This document shows, piece after piece, positions 22,750 to 35,470 of a stretch of 64,000 bases of DNA. The notes beneath the pieces are model-generated. The model made no database searches and was not told the DNA's origin. It worked only from the letters and a program-made list of their open reading frames with translations. The stretch is taken from the NCBI RefSeq assembly GCF_949774975.1, contig NC_083098.1:113493922-113557921 (forward strand), written 5' to 3'. How positions within the stretch are numbered: position 1 is the first letter of the stretch; the number at the start of each line of letters is the position of its first letter. Position numbers and translations under genes: made by a program. Source of the DNA: Lagenorhynchus albirostris (Eukaryota > Chordata > Mammalia > Artiodactyla > Delphinidae).

Positions 22750-24230
22750 ATGAAAATGTTATGAGACCTAAATTAATAAAAGATATACCATTCTTATGAA
22801 TTGGAAGACAATATTTTTAATATGTCAATATTCTTTAAGTTGATTTGTAGATTGAATGCAATTTCCACCAAAATCCCAAAAAGTTTTGTGTGTGTGTATA
22901 AATTGAGAAGTTATTTCCAAAAATCACATGAAAATGCAAACATCTTGCAGTAGCCAGGAGAATCTTGAAAAGAAGAACAGAATTGGAGTACACACACTAT
23001 CTAATTTCAAGACTTATTATAAGGCTACCATTATCAAGCAACATGATACAGATGTTAAGACATATAAGTAGATCAACAGACTAGAATATAGAGAAATTAG
23101 ATTCACATATAAAATTCCAAGTCAAGTCAATAAGAAAAGGAATATCTTTTTAACAAATAGTGATGGAAAAAATAGATTAACATATTGAAAATAATAAATA
23201 TCAACACATACCTTGCCCCATATACAAAAATTTATTCAAGGTATCATAGACCTATATATAAAACCAGTAGAATATCTTTGTGATCATGGTACAGGCAGAG
23301 ATTTCTTAAACAGGACAAAATATCCTACCATAAAATAAAGAATTGTTAAAATGGACTTCATCAAAAATTAAAACCTCTGCTCACCAAAAAAAAAAAAAAA
23401 TCACTATTACAAAGAACAAAATTATTTGCAAAATTTGCAAGAGACTTGTGTCTAGACTATATAATGAACTTCTACAACTCAATAAAAAGACAAGCCACCA
23501 ATTAAAAAATAGAAGACTGATCTTGAACAGGTACTTCTAAAAAGAAGATATATGAATGGCCAGCAGTACATGAGAAAGATGCTCAACATCATTAGTTGTC
23601 ATTAGTTAAAACCAAAATGAGATACACTTCCACACTCACCAGATTGGCTAATATGAAAATAGACTGATAAACTAATGTTGCTGAGAATTTAGTGCAATTG
23701 TAACTCTCATTCACTGATGCTGGGAATATAGAAAATTGTGAAAACATATACTCACAAAAAGACTAATAAGAATTTTTAGAATAGCTTCATTCATTTTATC
23801 AGGAAATTAGAACAAATCCAAATATATATTATAGGCGAATAAGAAAACAAAATGTGGTATATTTGTATGTTGGAATACTCAGCAATTACAAAGTACTATT
23901 GATATATACAAAATCATTTATCTGTTTCAAAAAGGTTATGCTGCACAAAAGAAGTCCCTGTCAAAACAATACAGGCTGTTTGATTCAATTTTTTAGACAT
24001 TAAGGAACAGGCAAAACTTATCTTTAGTAATAAAAAAACAAAACAGTAGTTACCTCTGAGATAGGGTTGTGAATTCAATAGGATGGGACACCAGTGACTT
24101 GGGTGATATAAATGTTTACCTTGATTAGAGTGACAGTCACAGAAGTTTATATGATTGTAAAACCTCCTTGAATTGCACCCCTAAGACCTATGTATTATAT
24201 AAATTTTAACTCAAATTGTAAAATTGCTTG
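22750..24230 (+). pseudogene. Old L1 ORF2 3' part and 3' UTR, decayed
   Basis: Reads as the C-terminal third of L1 ORF2. Phrases are GCAATTTCCACCAAAATCCC (about 22858), TTCTTAAACAGGACAAAATA (about 23303), GGACTTCATCAAAAATTAAA (about 23352), GGCCAGCAGTACATGAGAAAGATGCTC (about 23558) and AACCAAAATGAGATACACTTC (about 23611), in the correct order. Many stops and indels are present, the longest surviving frame being about 65 codons (23343-23540). It shares an inverted junction with the antisense fragment on its left. Confidence 0.7.
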
Positions 24231-24919
24231 AACAGGGCCACTGTTAATTAGAAAATCTCTAATACTATTACTCTCTACAAATCTTCCTGAAAGCAAGCAG
24301 GCACTTTGGACAAAGAAATTAACTCTTTCTGGTAACTGGGGTGCTGGTCAATAAATTGCTGTTGATTTGTTCTTTTCTGTCATATGGATACAGTATCACG
24401 CTTGCCCAGCTGTTAGCAAGACTGTGGCTTTTAGAAACATAGCAATAAGATATTGTTTTACATAGTAATAATCATCACACCTTAGATTTGAAGTAGAATT
24501 CTGTTTTAATGACTACAATGACAAAAACTAACTTTCTTTTTAAATGACAAGCCACTTCAGTACGCCAGCCAGTAGCACTTAAACTTGTTTTGTTTTTCTG
24601 ATGTACATATAAAGAAAGCCATTCATGAGGTATTTTATAAAAGATATCTTGTTTGGCAAGAAAATTCTGTATATCATCCTTATCAAAATGAATCTATAAA
24701 TGACCGGTATTTTGATAACAACTCAAAGTATCTGGGGAATTAATTCAGGAAGAAAATTAGTAGAGCCTATAGCATTTCCTTCCATACATCTCTTCTACTT
24801 GTTGTTCTTTGTCAAAGTTAGTTGATCCAACATTTCTAGAGACATAAATTACTAACTAAAGAATTCCTACATCAAAAATGACCTTGATAATCCTAATAAA
24901 TAGTCATTTTAATTGGACG
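24231..24919. other. Unique DNA, nothing identified
   Basis: No gene, RNA or named repeat recognised. Confidence 0.45.
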
Positions 24920-24988
24920 TGTTATAATGCTTAAGAGCTTTGGCTCTGGATTCAAACTGATCTGGATTCGAAACTCAGTTCATATTAG
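24920..24988 (+). repeat. MIR SINE, 5' half
   Basis: GCTTAAGAGCTTTGGCTCTGG followed by a GGATTCGAAACTCAG-like B box (about 24965) is the tRNA-derived head of MIR. The 3' half appears about 1 kb further on, at 26005-26170, so the element is split by later insertions. Confidence 0.65.
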
Positions 24989-25995
24989 TTAGGATACCTA
25001 TTGGATTGCTGAGAGAGTAAGAAAGAGGGAGAACCCTAAATACAAAAGTATAAAAAGACAACTAAGGTGGCTTAATCCCTTTCATGTAAAACTCCGGTAA
25101 GATGTCCCAGTCTGGCTCTGTGGTTTGACACTGTTGGGTTCTCAGGCTCCTTGAATTATGTTGCTTTGTCACACTTAACACACAGCTTTCAGACATGTGA
25201 CTGAATAAGTTCCAGTCCCTTTAAAGATAAGACCCAGAAGTTGCAACCAACATACTTCAGTTCAAAACTATTGACAAAAACAGTACCATGGTTATCTATA
25301 ACTAACTTCAAAACAGGATGGGGCGACAGATGAATGGATACAGAAGATGTGGCACATATATACAATGGAATATTACTCAGCCATAGAAAGAAACGAAATT
25401 GAGTTATTTGTAGTGAGGCGGATGGACCTAGAGTCTGTCATACAGAGTGAAGTAAGTCAGAAAGAGAAAAACAAATACCGTATGCTAACACATACGTATG
25501 GAATCTAAAAAAAAAAAAAAGGAGTTATGAAGAACCTAGGGGCAGGAGAGGAATAAAGATGCAGATGTAGAGAATGGACTTGAGGACACGGGGAGGGGGA
25601 AGGGTAAGCTGGGACAAAGTGAGAGAGTAGCACTGACATATATACACTACCAAATGTAAAATAGATAGCTAGTGGGAAGCAGCAGCATAGCACAGGGAGA
25701 TCAGCTCAGTGCTCTGTGACCACCTAGAGGGGTGGGATAGGGAGGGTGGGAGGGAGATGCAAAAGGGAGGGGATATGGGGGTATATGTATACCTATAGCT
25801 GTTCACTTTATTCTACAGCAGACACTAACACACCACTGTAAAGCAATTATACGCCAATAAAGATGTTTAAGTAAATAAATAAGAGGATGGGAAATGGAGT
25901 TTCAAGATGGGGTTTAAGCTACTTGCCTAATCTAAACTTAGGGGTTTTATTACTGAAAGGAGAAGAGGAGCATGGATATTGGGAGACAACTAGTA
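24989..25995 (+). mobile_element. Unclassified older element inserted in MIR, itself carrying an L1
   Basis: The flanks 24989-25314 and 25892-25995 read like two halves of one diverged interspersed element. The phrases AACTCCGGTAAGATG, GTTCCAGTCCCTTTAAAGAT and GGATATTGGGAGACAACTAGTAG are each familiar in mammalian repeats. It separates the two MIR halves and holds the L1 3' end at 25323-25883. The family name is not asserted. Confidence 0.4.
25323..25883 (+). mobile_element. Young L1 3' end, strongly 5'-truncated
   Basis: Starts in the last codons of ORF2 (GATGAATGGATACAGAAGATGTGG) and continues through the 3' UTR to GCAATTATACGCCAATAAAGATG. It closely matches 38519-39060 in this window. Probable target duplication AGGATGGG at 25315-25322 and 25884-25891. 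Instead of a pure A-tail it ends TTTAAGTAAATAAATA. No coding capacity. Confidence 0.88.
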
Positions 25996-26004
25996 GCCCC
26001 CAAA

Positions 26005-26172
26005 TCATTACTTATTTGTTGTGTGGCCATAGGTAAGGCCTTTTCACTCGCTGACTTAGTTTCCTCATCTGTAGAATAGGAATGTTGATCAATTTGCACC
26101 AAAGTTTTACTGAACACTGACTAGGTGTCAGGCAATGAGATGGGTACTAATGGATGTTGGTTATTGTTATTT
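26005..26172 (+). repeat. MIR SINE, 3' half
   Basis: GTTGTGTGGCCATAGGTAAGGCC, then TAGTTTCCTCATCTGTAGAATAGGAATGTTG, are the core and 3' phrases of MIR in order. It continues the head found at 24920-24988. Confidence 0.65.
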
Positions 26173-26463
26173 AATGTGCATTATTCATTTGAAGAACTGT
26201 TAACAGGAGCCTCAACGGATATTTCCTTTCATTCTCCGCTAATAATGTAAGGTCAAGAATTTTCCCAGGAAGTTTCTCAGGATTTTTGAGTTCGAGATTT
26301 TACCACAGAGTGCACCAACGGCATTTCTGTAGATTTAAAAAGAGAACCTTTAGCCAGTAACTGTGCTTACTGACCAATAATTTAAATTGATATCCTGCTT
26401 CTGCCAGTTCTTAATAGCTAAAAAAGTATACATTTGTGAACCTAAAGTACTTTCACTCGCAGC

Positions 26464-26665
26464 TTTTTTTTTTGCGGTACGCGGGCCTCTCACTGCTGTG
26501 GCCTCTCCCGTTGCGGAGCACGGGCTCCGGACGCACAGGCCCAGCGGCCATGGCTCACGGGCCCAGCCGCTCTGCGGCATGTGGGATCCTCCCGGACTGG
26601 GACACGAACCCGTGTCCCCTGCATCGGCAGGCGGACTCTCAACCACTGCGCCACCAGGGAAGCCC
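26464..26665 (-). mobile_element. CHR-type tRNA SINE
   Basis: A near-consensus reversed copy with only about 10 Ts for a tail, GCGGTACGCGGGCCTCTCAC at the 3' end and CCACCAGGGAAGCCC at the head. Many CpGs survive, suggesting youth. I could not find a convincing target-site duplication. Confidence 0.93.
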
Positions 26666-29600
26666 TTGCTCACACTTTAAAAAATGAATCTATATGCTCT
26701 TCATTTTTGCCTGTAATATAAGGATAATAGTACTTAGACTCAGCCTCTCTCAGATTCTGACATGTTCCCACAAAAATATTTATGTAGAACCAACAAATAA
26801 TCCTTGTTACACTAATTTACCCCAATATTTAAAAAAAAATAACATATGACCAAACTGTATGGAAGCTGAATTTATGATATTTATATATTTTTAAATTTTC
26901 AATTTAACATTAGCATCAGTCAAGTTACAACTTCCAGCAAGCATATGTAGCCTGTAGAAACAGGTTTTTATTTTCTTTTTCCCTCTCTCTCTTTCTTTCT
27001 TTTTCTTTTTCTTTCTTTCTTCCTTTCTTTCTTTCCTAAAATTATAGTCATATGTAATTACCATTAATTAAATGTAAATTACATAAATAATTTTATTATC
27101 ACATAACATTTGGGTGGGGCACGTAAAATGTGCCAGATATTTCAAATCCAATTTTTTCGTGACGGATGACTACTGAAATTATCCGACTACAAGCTTCAGA
27201 CCACAACAATGTCATGTCTTCAATGGCAATGATTACTTACAAAGAATATTTTCTGACAGAATCATTATTTCAGCTTCAACAACAATAACTGGTCCTTATT
27301 AGATTACATCACTCTACAGAATATGAACCATCTTTGTACACTGTCTCAGGCATTTGAGGTTACGTTGGACGCACTATTTTGTGAAAAGTAAACCTATTAA
27401 ACAAACCACAATTGATGCACACTTAAATTTGTATACATCATTTCCAACTTAATTCAGAAAGCTATTTTTTCTATAGAGACCCTTCCTTTCCTCTCTGTCC
27501 ATCATCCATTTTCTAGATATACCAACACAGAAATTTAAAATAAAACAAAACACAGAAAATTATTTTACTTTCTAACTCTAGGTCTGATACTTAGAAAACA
27601 AACTATTGTGTCAAGTAAGAAAAATAAAGGTAAAAAGATTACAAATTCTAGGTTATAAGTAGGCTAATGTATAACTGGGGCAAATTGTACACCTTCTTTC
27701 TTGTCATTTGCTGCAAGCCTCCTTATCTAGTATAGCACCATTCTGCTTACAGTTGAAAACTCTGTGCCTGATATTGACCTTTTAAAGAAACCAAGGACAA
27801 TCTTTTAAAAGACCATAAAAGTGCTAGTTCTTCCATTGCCAGAAGCACTAACTGAACCTCTAAAGAGAATTATTTGCCACAAGAAAAAAAAAAATGGATC
27901 TAGACGAGTTTCTGTAATATGCACCACCCTTAACAAGGGAGCTAGAAAAGAAAGCATATCAAATCAGCTATTAGGTTGGATGAATTAGCAAGAGTGGCTT
28001 GATGCCTTCATAGCTAGGCAATATTGTGTTATGGTTTTACCTTAAAAAATATCCTATGTGTAGTCAGCAAGACTCTGGCCTTTTAACTTTTAACATGCTT
28101 CTACAGTTAAGCTGCTCTGCTCTACACTCAAATAGCTGTCCACAGCTGCTGCAAATTGATTTATCCCCAGATAATGGCTGCAGTTGATGACCAAATTCTC
28201 ACAGTGAAACTCTTTAGCAATACAAGGTGTGTTTGGCCTAATATAACCTGATTTTAACCCGATTTTTAAATGTACTGGCATTTGCACAAATTTTTAAAGG
28301 AATATTTAAGTTGTATTTAATATTCAACTTATCTTTTCACCTCAGAGTGGCTGAAGGTTTTTGGGGGTATTTCTTTGCATCAAACTTATGATATAGCCCT
28401 CAAAGTATCGTAGAAGCCACAGGAAAGATACCATGGTATTAAAACATCCAGGTCATAGACAAAGCCAGAGCTAGATTTTGTACAGACAGCACTAATTCAG
28501 ATCACATTTGGGATTCAGTAAACATTACATAGGTCCTCATGGTACTCATAAAATAGGTTAATCACAATGAAACCAAAGCAAAAATAAAACAAAATTATTC
28601 TTTAAATAACCTGTAAACATTATAAATATATTATAGACCTATGTGTACAGAAGATGTATGCTGGTGGAAATCTGTGAATAAAATATATTTTTGAAAGTAT
28701 GACATATATATTATTATTTTCTTTATTCACAAAGTGGAATACTTTGAGTTCAGGTTAATCTCAGTATGGGTCTTCAAGGAATCTTTACCAAAGAGATTTT
28801 TCTCAAATACACAATCACATGCAGAGTGGAATTAAATTGGTTAAATGTTTGTTACTCAGACCATTTCAGGTCTCAAGGAACTTGCTTATGATCTACTCAC
28901 ATATGACTGATTCGAGCCCAATGAGGGCTTTTCTAAGTAAGATGTAGTATGTAATTCAGGATATTAATCCAACTTGGTAAGAGGGAAATTCAATATAGAC
29001 TTCAAAAACCCTCAGTGAGAATTTCTGAAAGCATATTTAGCACAATTTCCTGCTTCTGTTTTTAAGCAACAATTTATAGGCTACCACAAATAATTTATCT
29101 ATTGGTGATATCCAAAATATCAAAGTTATTATAATATTACTAACACTTGATTCACAAGATCACTAAATAATACTTAGTGTAACATGCATTAAAGAAAAGG
29201 ACTATGTCTAATCCCTATGTATAAACCAACATTTTTATTTCTTTAATGGCTTCTGGATGTCCCTAAAATATTAGTGGCTGACCCAGTTTCATACATAGAT
29301 TGAATTCAATCACTTTTAATGTTGAACTAATTTCATCAGAAAGATTGCTTTTGTCCAGAACCTTCTCTTTTTTCATATGTGTGTGTTTACAATTCTTCAA
29401 AACATGAGAGCAAGGGTAACATCAAAACATTCTACTGTAAAAAAAATTATAGCAATTCTCTAAAAGCACTGAATTAATTATTTCAGCACTACTTAATGTA
29501 GACTATTCCTATAGAGAATATCTCAAATATAAGATAAATGACTTGCTAGCTGATAAGGTCTATAGAAATTCCTAATTCCCCTAATAGTAAAATATAACTC

Positions 29601-32600
29601 CCAGGTTTCAGTCATTTCAGTAAATAAAAAATGTAAAAAGCAGGTATAAATGAAAGAAATATCTGCAATGATATATGAAAAGTAGACAGAAAATTAGGTC
29701 ACTAAATGGAGACATGTATAATGAATTATTTGATGTCATATGTAAAAGAGTGTTCAGTGTTTATTGAAAAATGATTTTTAAATGGAAAGTTCATATACAA
29801 AGCATTGGTTTTAACCTGAGAAAAATAAGTGAGTCTGTCACAATTAACACACTTACATAAGGAGATTGTAATTCATCCCGTCTGCTCATGGCAATATTAA
29901 CCCATATCCTATACATTGAATTACAGTCTCTATATCACAATGAAAAAAGTGATGGAGAGGTTACAATTATGAAATTAATGGTAATATCTGAGAATCAAGC
30001 ACATTTCCAAACACTGACAGTTGGGCATAAGAAACTCATATACTTGGTGAAAAAAGGGATTTCTATAGATAATCTAGAAATGTGTTTTTGTTACTGCTTC
30101 CAGATAAGTTGGAGACCACAAAGAATTGGTTGTGAGTTCAACTGGGTAATTGATTTGTTTGAATTTAATATGTTGAGAAGTAAATCACTGTATATTTCAG
30201 AATCCCTAAGAAAAACTCTCTTTTCCCTCTTAAATTGTAAACTAACATAAATCCCTCATCAATACCAGCAACATCTTTTACAGGAGAATGTATTTAACTT
30301 TTTAAGTAATTAATTAATTTCACTCTATAAAGATAATTTCACTTCATCAGTTTGGATGCCAATTCACTGAAATCAGGAAATTGGTGGAATTTTAACATAT
30401 GTCACATAAGTTAAAAAAATGTTTTTAATGTTTAACTTGGAATTATATGATTTCATCCTTTACCCAAGTGATGTTTAACTGAAGTATATGGAAGGAACTT
30501 TGCCTGTGAGAAACAGTAAAATCTCAACTGTATTTTGCTGTATTGTTTTTCCTTCCTCTGGGTTGTAAAAGGGCAAGACTAGAAAAATCCCTTGTTTCCT
30601 GTTCATTTAACAAACATTTTCACCTACAAAACGACTCCCTTCCCCTTCTCCCCCATTTGTGTCTCCCAAGCCTGCAGAGTTCACGCACACATGCATCAAC
30701 ACCTGACAGTGACAGGGGCTGATGTGTGTCTTCTTGCGGATGCAGTGCTCATGGTCATGAGGGAATGGATGTGTAATGCTGTGCTGATACCAGCCAAGTA
30801 ATATAATGTGGTGCCGTTAGGAACATTATTCATAGTTGATGAACACATACCTTTTCTAGTGAAACACATACATTTCAGAAAGAAATGCATAGATCATTTA
30901 CTGAAGTACATTTATTACAGCAGAATGTGTACCTCAACTAATGAAACACATAGATCATAGAGTAAAATGATTATCCTTATATCAAGCAGATTTAACCATT
31001 TATGGATGTTTTAGGGACAAACCAGTTTTGGTGAGCAGGCCAAAATTGAATTTACAAATAACAAACTCAACATTTTTCTGGATTAACTCTTCATGATTAT
31101 CATTATTATTTTGTATGTGACTTGCTGTTCAAAACAAAGGAGTTCTATGTGTCTTTGGCGCTACAGTTTCTTCTACAATTACTTATGCACAATTAACAGG
31201 ACGTTTATCTTTTAACATCCTTACTGGTGTGTTAACTAGCACTCAACATGAGTAACAGTGAGCAATTGAAAGATGATGTTTAGGGAAGGCAGGGGGTGTT
31301 TGGGGTGCCAATTTATTGCTTCCCTTCAAATAAAATTTAGCACTTGCATTTTGACAGAATTGTATTCCAGGACCAGCAGAACATCTTGACACAATCTACC
31401 TTTATCTGCAGTAACAAATGCCAAGAAAGCCAGAAATAGGATGTGAGTCAGTGCCCTTGCCCCTCCAGGGTCAGCAATAAACTATCAATTCCCACTGTAT
31501 AAATTCAGTTGGCTCTGGCTCTCTATTGCCCTGAGGAACAGAGTGGGTCAAACACTTTGTTTATGACTAAGGAATCCCTCAGTACACCAAGCTTTGACCA
31601 TAACCCTAACTCACCAGAGCTGGGAATGGATGTGAATTCCAGCCCTTTGCTTTAGTGAGAACATAATTCACATGGATGAACATTGCGCTAAGAAACTTTG
31701 CGAGATTGATCTGATTTGTATCATTGTCCTGTATTGTGTGTGAAAGTCTGTCTTAGCCTGAGCTTCTCTTAAAGCCTTGCAGAATGGTCTCTACCAGCTT
31801 TTGACTTTCTTTTAAAAAGCAAAACTAGGTTAAAGAATTCTCTTTTCCATTTTGCTTCTCTTTCATCCTATTAATACATGTGTGAACAAAGGTACAGAGA
31901 AGTAAAGGGGAAAAAACAAAGTCAAATGTGAAAAATGATTCCCAAAGGAAGGCAAGCAATGTCTTTCTATATGCATAATATAAAATAAGTGTTTTTGTTC
32001 TTCATTATTTAATTCAGTGAATCCATCCAAATTTCAATTGCTTATCTACATTCAGAGCAAGCCAATCTTAATTTCATCTCTTCTCTCTTTTTACGATCTT
32101 CTTCTTGAGATTCAAGACATTCTTTACTTTAGAATGAGACATTGCCCTTCTGATATTTGTAGCTGACTTTGGAACTGCCATTCTTTCCAACTTTGACTTA
32201 AAACTTGGTTACAGATGTTCATTATATTTGAAAGTTTATATTTTTGAATGTACTTATAGCATATCATCATTCAATCTTGCATTTGTTGTTTATTTATTCC
32301 CCTTTCCTCATACTGTACAATGTTGATTCCTTGGGTACAAAAGGTATAGGAGATAAAATTGGATTAAATGGAATATTCAACATAATGCACAACGGGTTTT
32401 TCACTGTTACTCCACTTTTCCTTAAGTTATAGGAGCTCATTTCATTATTCAGTGAACCCTCTAGTGACCCTGGGATTTCACTATATAATTTATGTTTCCT
32501 GATACAACTCAACAGTGTAATCTTATGATTTATATGCTTCATTTATAATTTGATCATCTCAGTATAATGCATGTTTTTCTACATGATTTATGCACTTTAT

Positions 32601-33180
32601 CCCATAATATATGTGTTTCCCTGTATGATATATGTATTCATCAGCCATGTATTATGGCCTTGGTGGCACATTTCTAGAAAAGGAGGTAGAATACCCCAGC
32701 CTGAGGGTAAGTCCTGAGGTTAATTGCAATCAATTCACCTTCTACACAATTACACTTTCATCCGCCGGAGCTTGTGAAGTGAGCATGCTTAACGTGACAG
32801 CAGCAGGGAGGCAAATGTGCCACTCTCTTTTATTTCTCCTAGATCCAAGAAAAAACAAATTCCTGCAGCAGATTGGGGAATTAGAGCCCCACATTTCAGG
32901 TTTTGCTGAAAAAGTATTTCGGGTATCATTAATCATATTTCCATCTTTCTGATATAACCTGATTCAAGCTGTAACAAACACAGAAAGACTGGCAATAAAT
33001 AAACTTTCATTTCAAATAATCAGTTTTTTAAAAAAATAATTATTTTTTAAGAATTATATTGAAACAACTCATAGAAGATTCTCCACAAAACATTCTTTCT
33101 AAAGAATTTTCATTAAACTCATTGGCTCAACAAACATCATTAAGTCTATGCCAAGCATTTTCATTTTCTAAAGGTTTCTT
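26666..33180. other. 6.5-kb stretch without recognisable transposons
   Basis: Apart from the polypyrimidine tract at 26971-27037, I recognise no SINE, LINE, LTR or DNA element on either strand, and no coding exon. Frames such as 29888-30250 (120 codons) and 32632-32952 (106 codons), both plus, have no domain or codon pattern I recognise. Sub-blocks at 30590-30810, 31130-31570 and 32640-32960 are less AT-rich and may be conserved noncoding DNA. That is inference. Confidence 0.45.
26971..27037. repeat. 67-bp pure polypyrimidine tract
   Basis: Uninterrupted C/T on the plus strand, mostly TTTC units with a central CTCTCT block. It has mirror-like symmetry in parts, a sequence type that can adopt triplex structures. 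Confidence 0.95.
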
Positions 33181-33995
33181 CTCTTTTACATTGACTCATC
33201 CATCGATTTATTCAACAAATATGTATTAAGCATTTATTTTGCTCCAGGCAAATATAAAACAGATCAAAAGGTTTGTCTTCATAAAGTTTGCATTCTATGG
33301 TGGGAGACGGACAATAGCAAAATGAGTAAAGCAAAGTAAATATATTAGTTAAGAATATGGGAGGTGCCATGCAACAAAATAAAGCATGAAAGGAAGGAGA
33401 ATAAGAATTCTTAGCTGGGATGGGAATATTTTTTAAATTAAGTAAGGATTTGGACCAAGGCTGGAAGGAGGTAAGGAGATGGCTGTTTGTATATCTAAGG
33501 GAAGGATATCTACAAAGAGGAGACCACGAGGTTGAAATATACTTGGCATGATATGGAAAGCATGAAGAAGCCAGAGTGACTGTAAGAGGGTGAGCAAGGG
33601 GAAAGTGAGGGAAGATGAGTTCAGGCAGGTATTAGTTAATGAATAGATCATACAGGACCTTGTAGACCATTGTAAGCATTTTGGATTTTACTCCAAGCAA
33701 GGAGGGGTTACTGGGAAGGGAAACAAGAATAACAGGAGCTGACTTCTGTTTTGAAAGGATTACTCTGGGTGCCAAGCAGACATGTCAGTAGGCAAGGAAG
33801 GAAAGGTGGGATATAGGGAAAGCATTCAGGGGCTACTGCATAAGTCCAGGCTACAGATGATAGTGAGTTGGTTTAGGATGGTAGCAGTGGAGATGGTGAA
33901 AGTGGTCAGATTCTAGATATTCTTTCAAGTTAAGCTGATAGAATTTTCTGAGTGCTCAATATAGAATGTGAAAGAGAGAAGGCAACTTATTTACA
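33181..33995 (+). repeat. Ancient interspersed repeat (L2-like or related)
   Basis: A string of phrases common to one ancient mammalian repeat occurs in order: TTCAACAAATATGTATTAAGC, TAAAGTTTGCATTCTATGGTGGGAGACGGACAATA, ACAGGACCTTGTAGACCATTGTAAGC, AAAGGATTACTCTGGGTGCC, GGTGGTAGCAGTGGAGATGG-like, and TCAGATTCTAGATATTCTTTC. The exact family is uncertain. It has no coding capacity. Confidence 0.55.
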
Positions 33996-35010
33996 AGTAA
34001 ATAAAGAAGATTAAAGCAAATGCTTGTGTATTTATGGCTATATTTGCTTCATTTTTAAAGTAAGTAAATGGGGGATGTATTACATGGTTATTCACATGGA
34101 AAGTGATATTGATAAGTAGAGAATTACTCATCAAGTCATTTGGGTTCATCTTTTCTTGACACATATTCACACTAATCTAAGTCATTTTTATGTCTTTGTT
34201 CAATGAGTATCAAATGCTTTACCTTCCAATCTGATTTACTCTCCAAACAGGTTAATTCTTTAAAATTTTGTGGTTATTTTTCATTCAAGAATATAATTAA
34301 AGAAAAATAAGATGGGTTAAAAATAAAAGTGTCTGTAGTTACTGTGATAATTTGTCTGGTAAACTGAAATTATTTGAAATAATTCTGTTCATATTTTGTG
34401 ATTTTATTTTATCAACACATATCTCAAAAAGCAATAATTTATAGTATGAGTAAGATTATATTCTATCCCATAATGACAGAGCAATAAGTAAACAGCATAT
34501 AAAGGTAACTTTGTCAGTTCTTTTTACTTAAAGTAAAATAATGTTTACTTTAAAAATTAAAAATATTTTCAATATATTTGTATACACAAACTTTTAAAAC
34601 AAGTTACATTTATTTTTGGCCAAGAAATAAACCAAAACTAATGATAAATAATTTGATATTTTCATCAAGTCAAATTTATTTTCAAGCCAATTATAAATTG
34701 CACTAATGTCACTATTGCTTCCTAAACCCTAAAGATAATGTAAAAATCAAGCACTTCCTAAGTCTGAAACAGTTAATTCTATAAATGTTTCAAATTTGGA
34801 CTTCAAATATGAAGTTTCTATTGCCAGAAAAGGCCATAATCATCATTTTAGTATCTATGAATATGTCTGAGGAAAAGAAAGGATGAGAAAAATCTTGGCC
34901 AGTGATTCACTAAGTTATAAAATTAAACGGAACATGCCTTGACGAAGGCAATCACTTTATTTGGAAACAACCTTTAAAAAACAAAGTTACTAAAAGATAA
35001 AATAAAAATA
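33996..35010. other. AT-rich DNA, nothing identified
   Basis: No gene or named repeat. It ends with an A-rich run just before the SINE pair. Confidence 0.45.
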
Positions 35011-35025
35011 AAACACAAAGTTACT

Positions 35026-35233
35026 GGGCTTCCCTAGTGGCACAGTGGTTGAGAGTCCGCCTGCCAATGCACGGGACACAGGTTTGTGCCCCGGTCCGGG
35101 AAGATTCCACATGCCGTGGAGCGGCTGGGCCCATGAGCCATGGTCGCTGGGCCTGTGCGTCTGGAGCCTGTGCTCCGCAATGGGAGAGGCTGCAACGGTG
35201 AGAGGCCTACGTACCGCAAAAAAAAAAAAAAAA
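35026..35233 (+). mobile_element. CHR-type SINE, first of a tandem pair
   Basis: Full-length, with the GGGCTTCCCTAGTGGCACAG head and an A-tail. It is flanked by the 15-bp exact duplication AAACACAAAGTTACT at 35011-35025 and 35234-35248. A further partial copy, ACAAAGTTACT, lies upstream at 34981-34991. Confidence 0.94.
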
Positions 35234-35248
35234 AACACAAAGTTACTG

Positions 35249-35437
35249 GGCTTCCCTAGTGGCGCAGTGGTTGAGAGTCCACCTGCCGATGCAGGGGACA
35301 AGGATTTGTGCCCTGGTCCGGGAGGATCCCACATGCCACGGAGAAACTAGGCCCGTGAGCCATGGCTGCTGAGCCTAAACATCTGGAGCTTGTGCTCCAC
35401 AACGGGAGAGGCCACAACGGTGAGAGGCCCATGTACC

Positions 35438-35468
<31 letters not shown>
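35249..35468 (+). mobile_element. CHR-type SINE, second of a tandem pair
   Basis: Starts directly after the right-hand duplication of the first copy, in the same orientation, and ends in about 29 As. No third copy of the duplication follows its tail (ATTATTGCGACTG instead). It differs from the first copy at many sites, so it is not a recent exact duplicate, but both share the CCCTAGTGG variant in the head. Confidence 0.93.

Positions 35469-35470
<2 letters not shown>

Noticed and set aside
29888..30250. 120-codon plus frame
   Set aside because: Composition is that of AT-rich DNA (Leu, Ile, Lys, Phe) with no motif. Expected by chance in 64 kb.
32632..32952. 106-codon plus frame in the transposon-free stretch as a possible exon
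   Set aside because: No recognised domain and no convincing splice sites or codon bias. Kept only as part of a possible conserved noncoding block.
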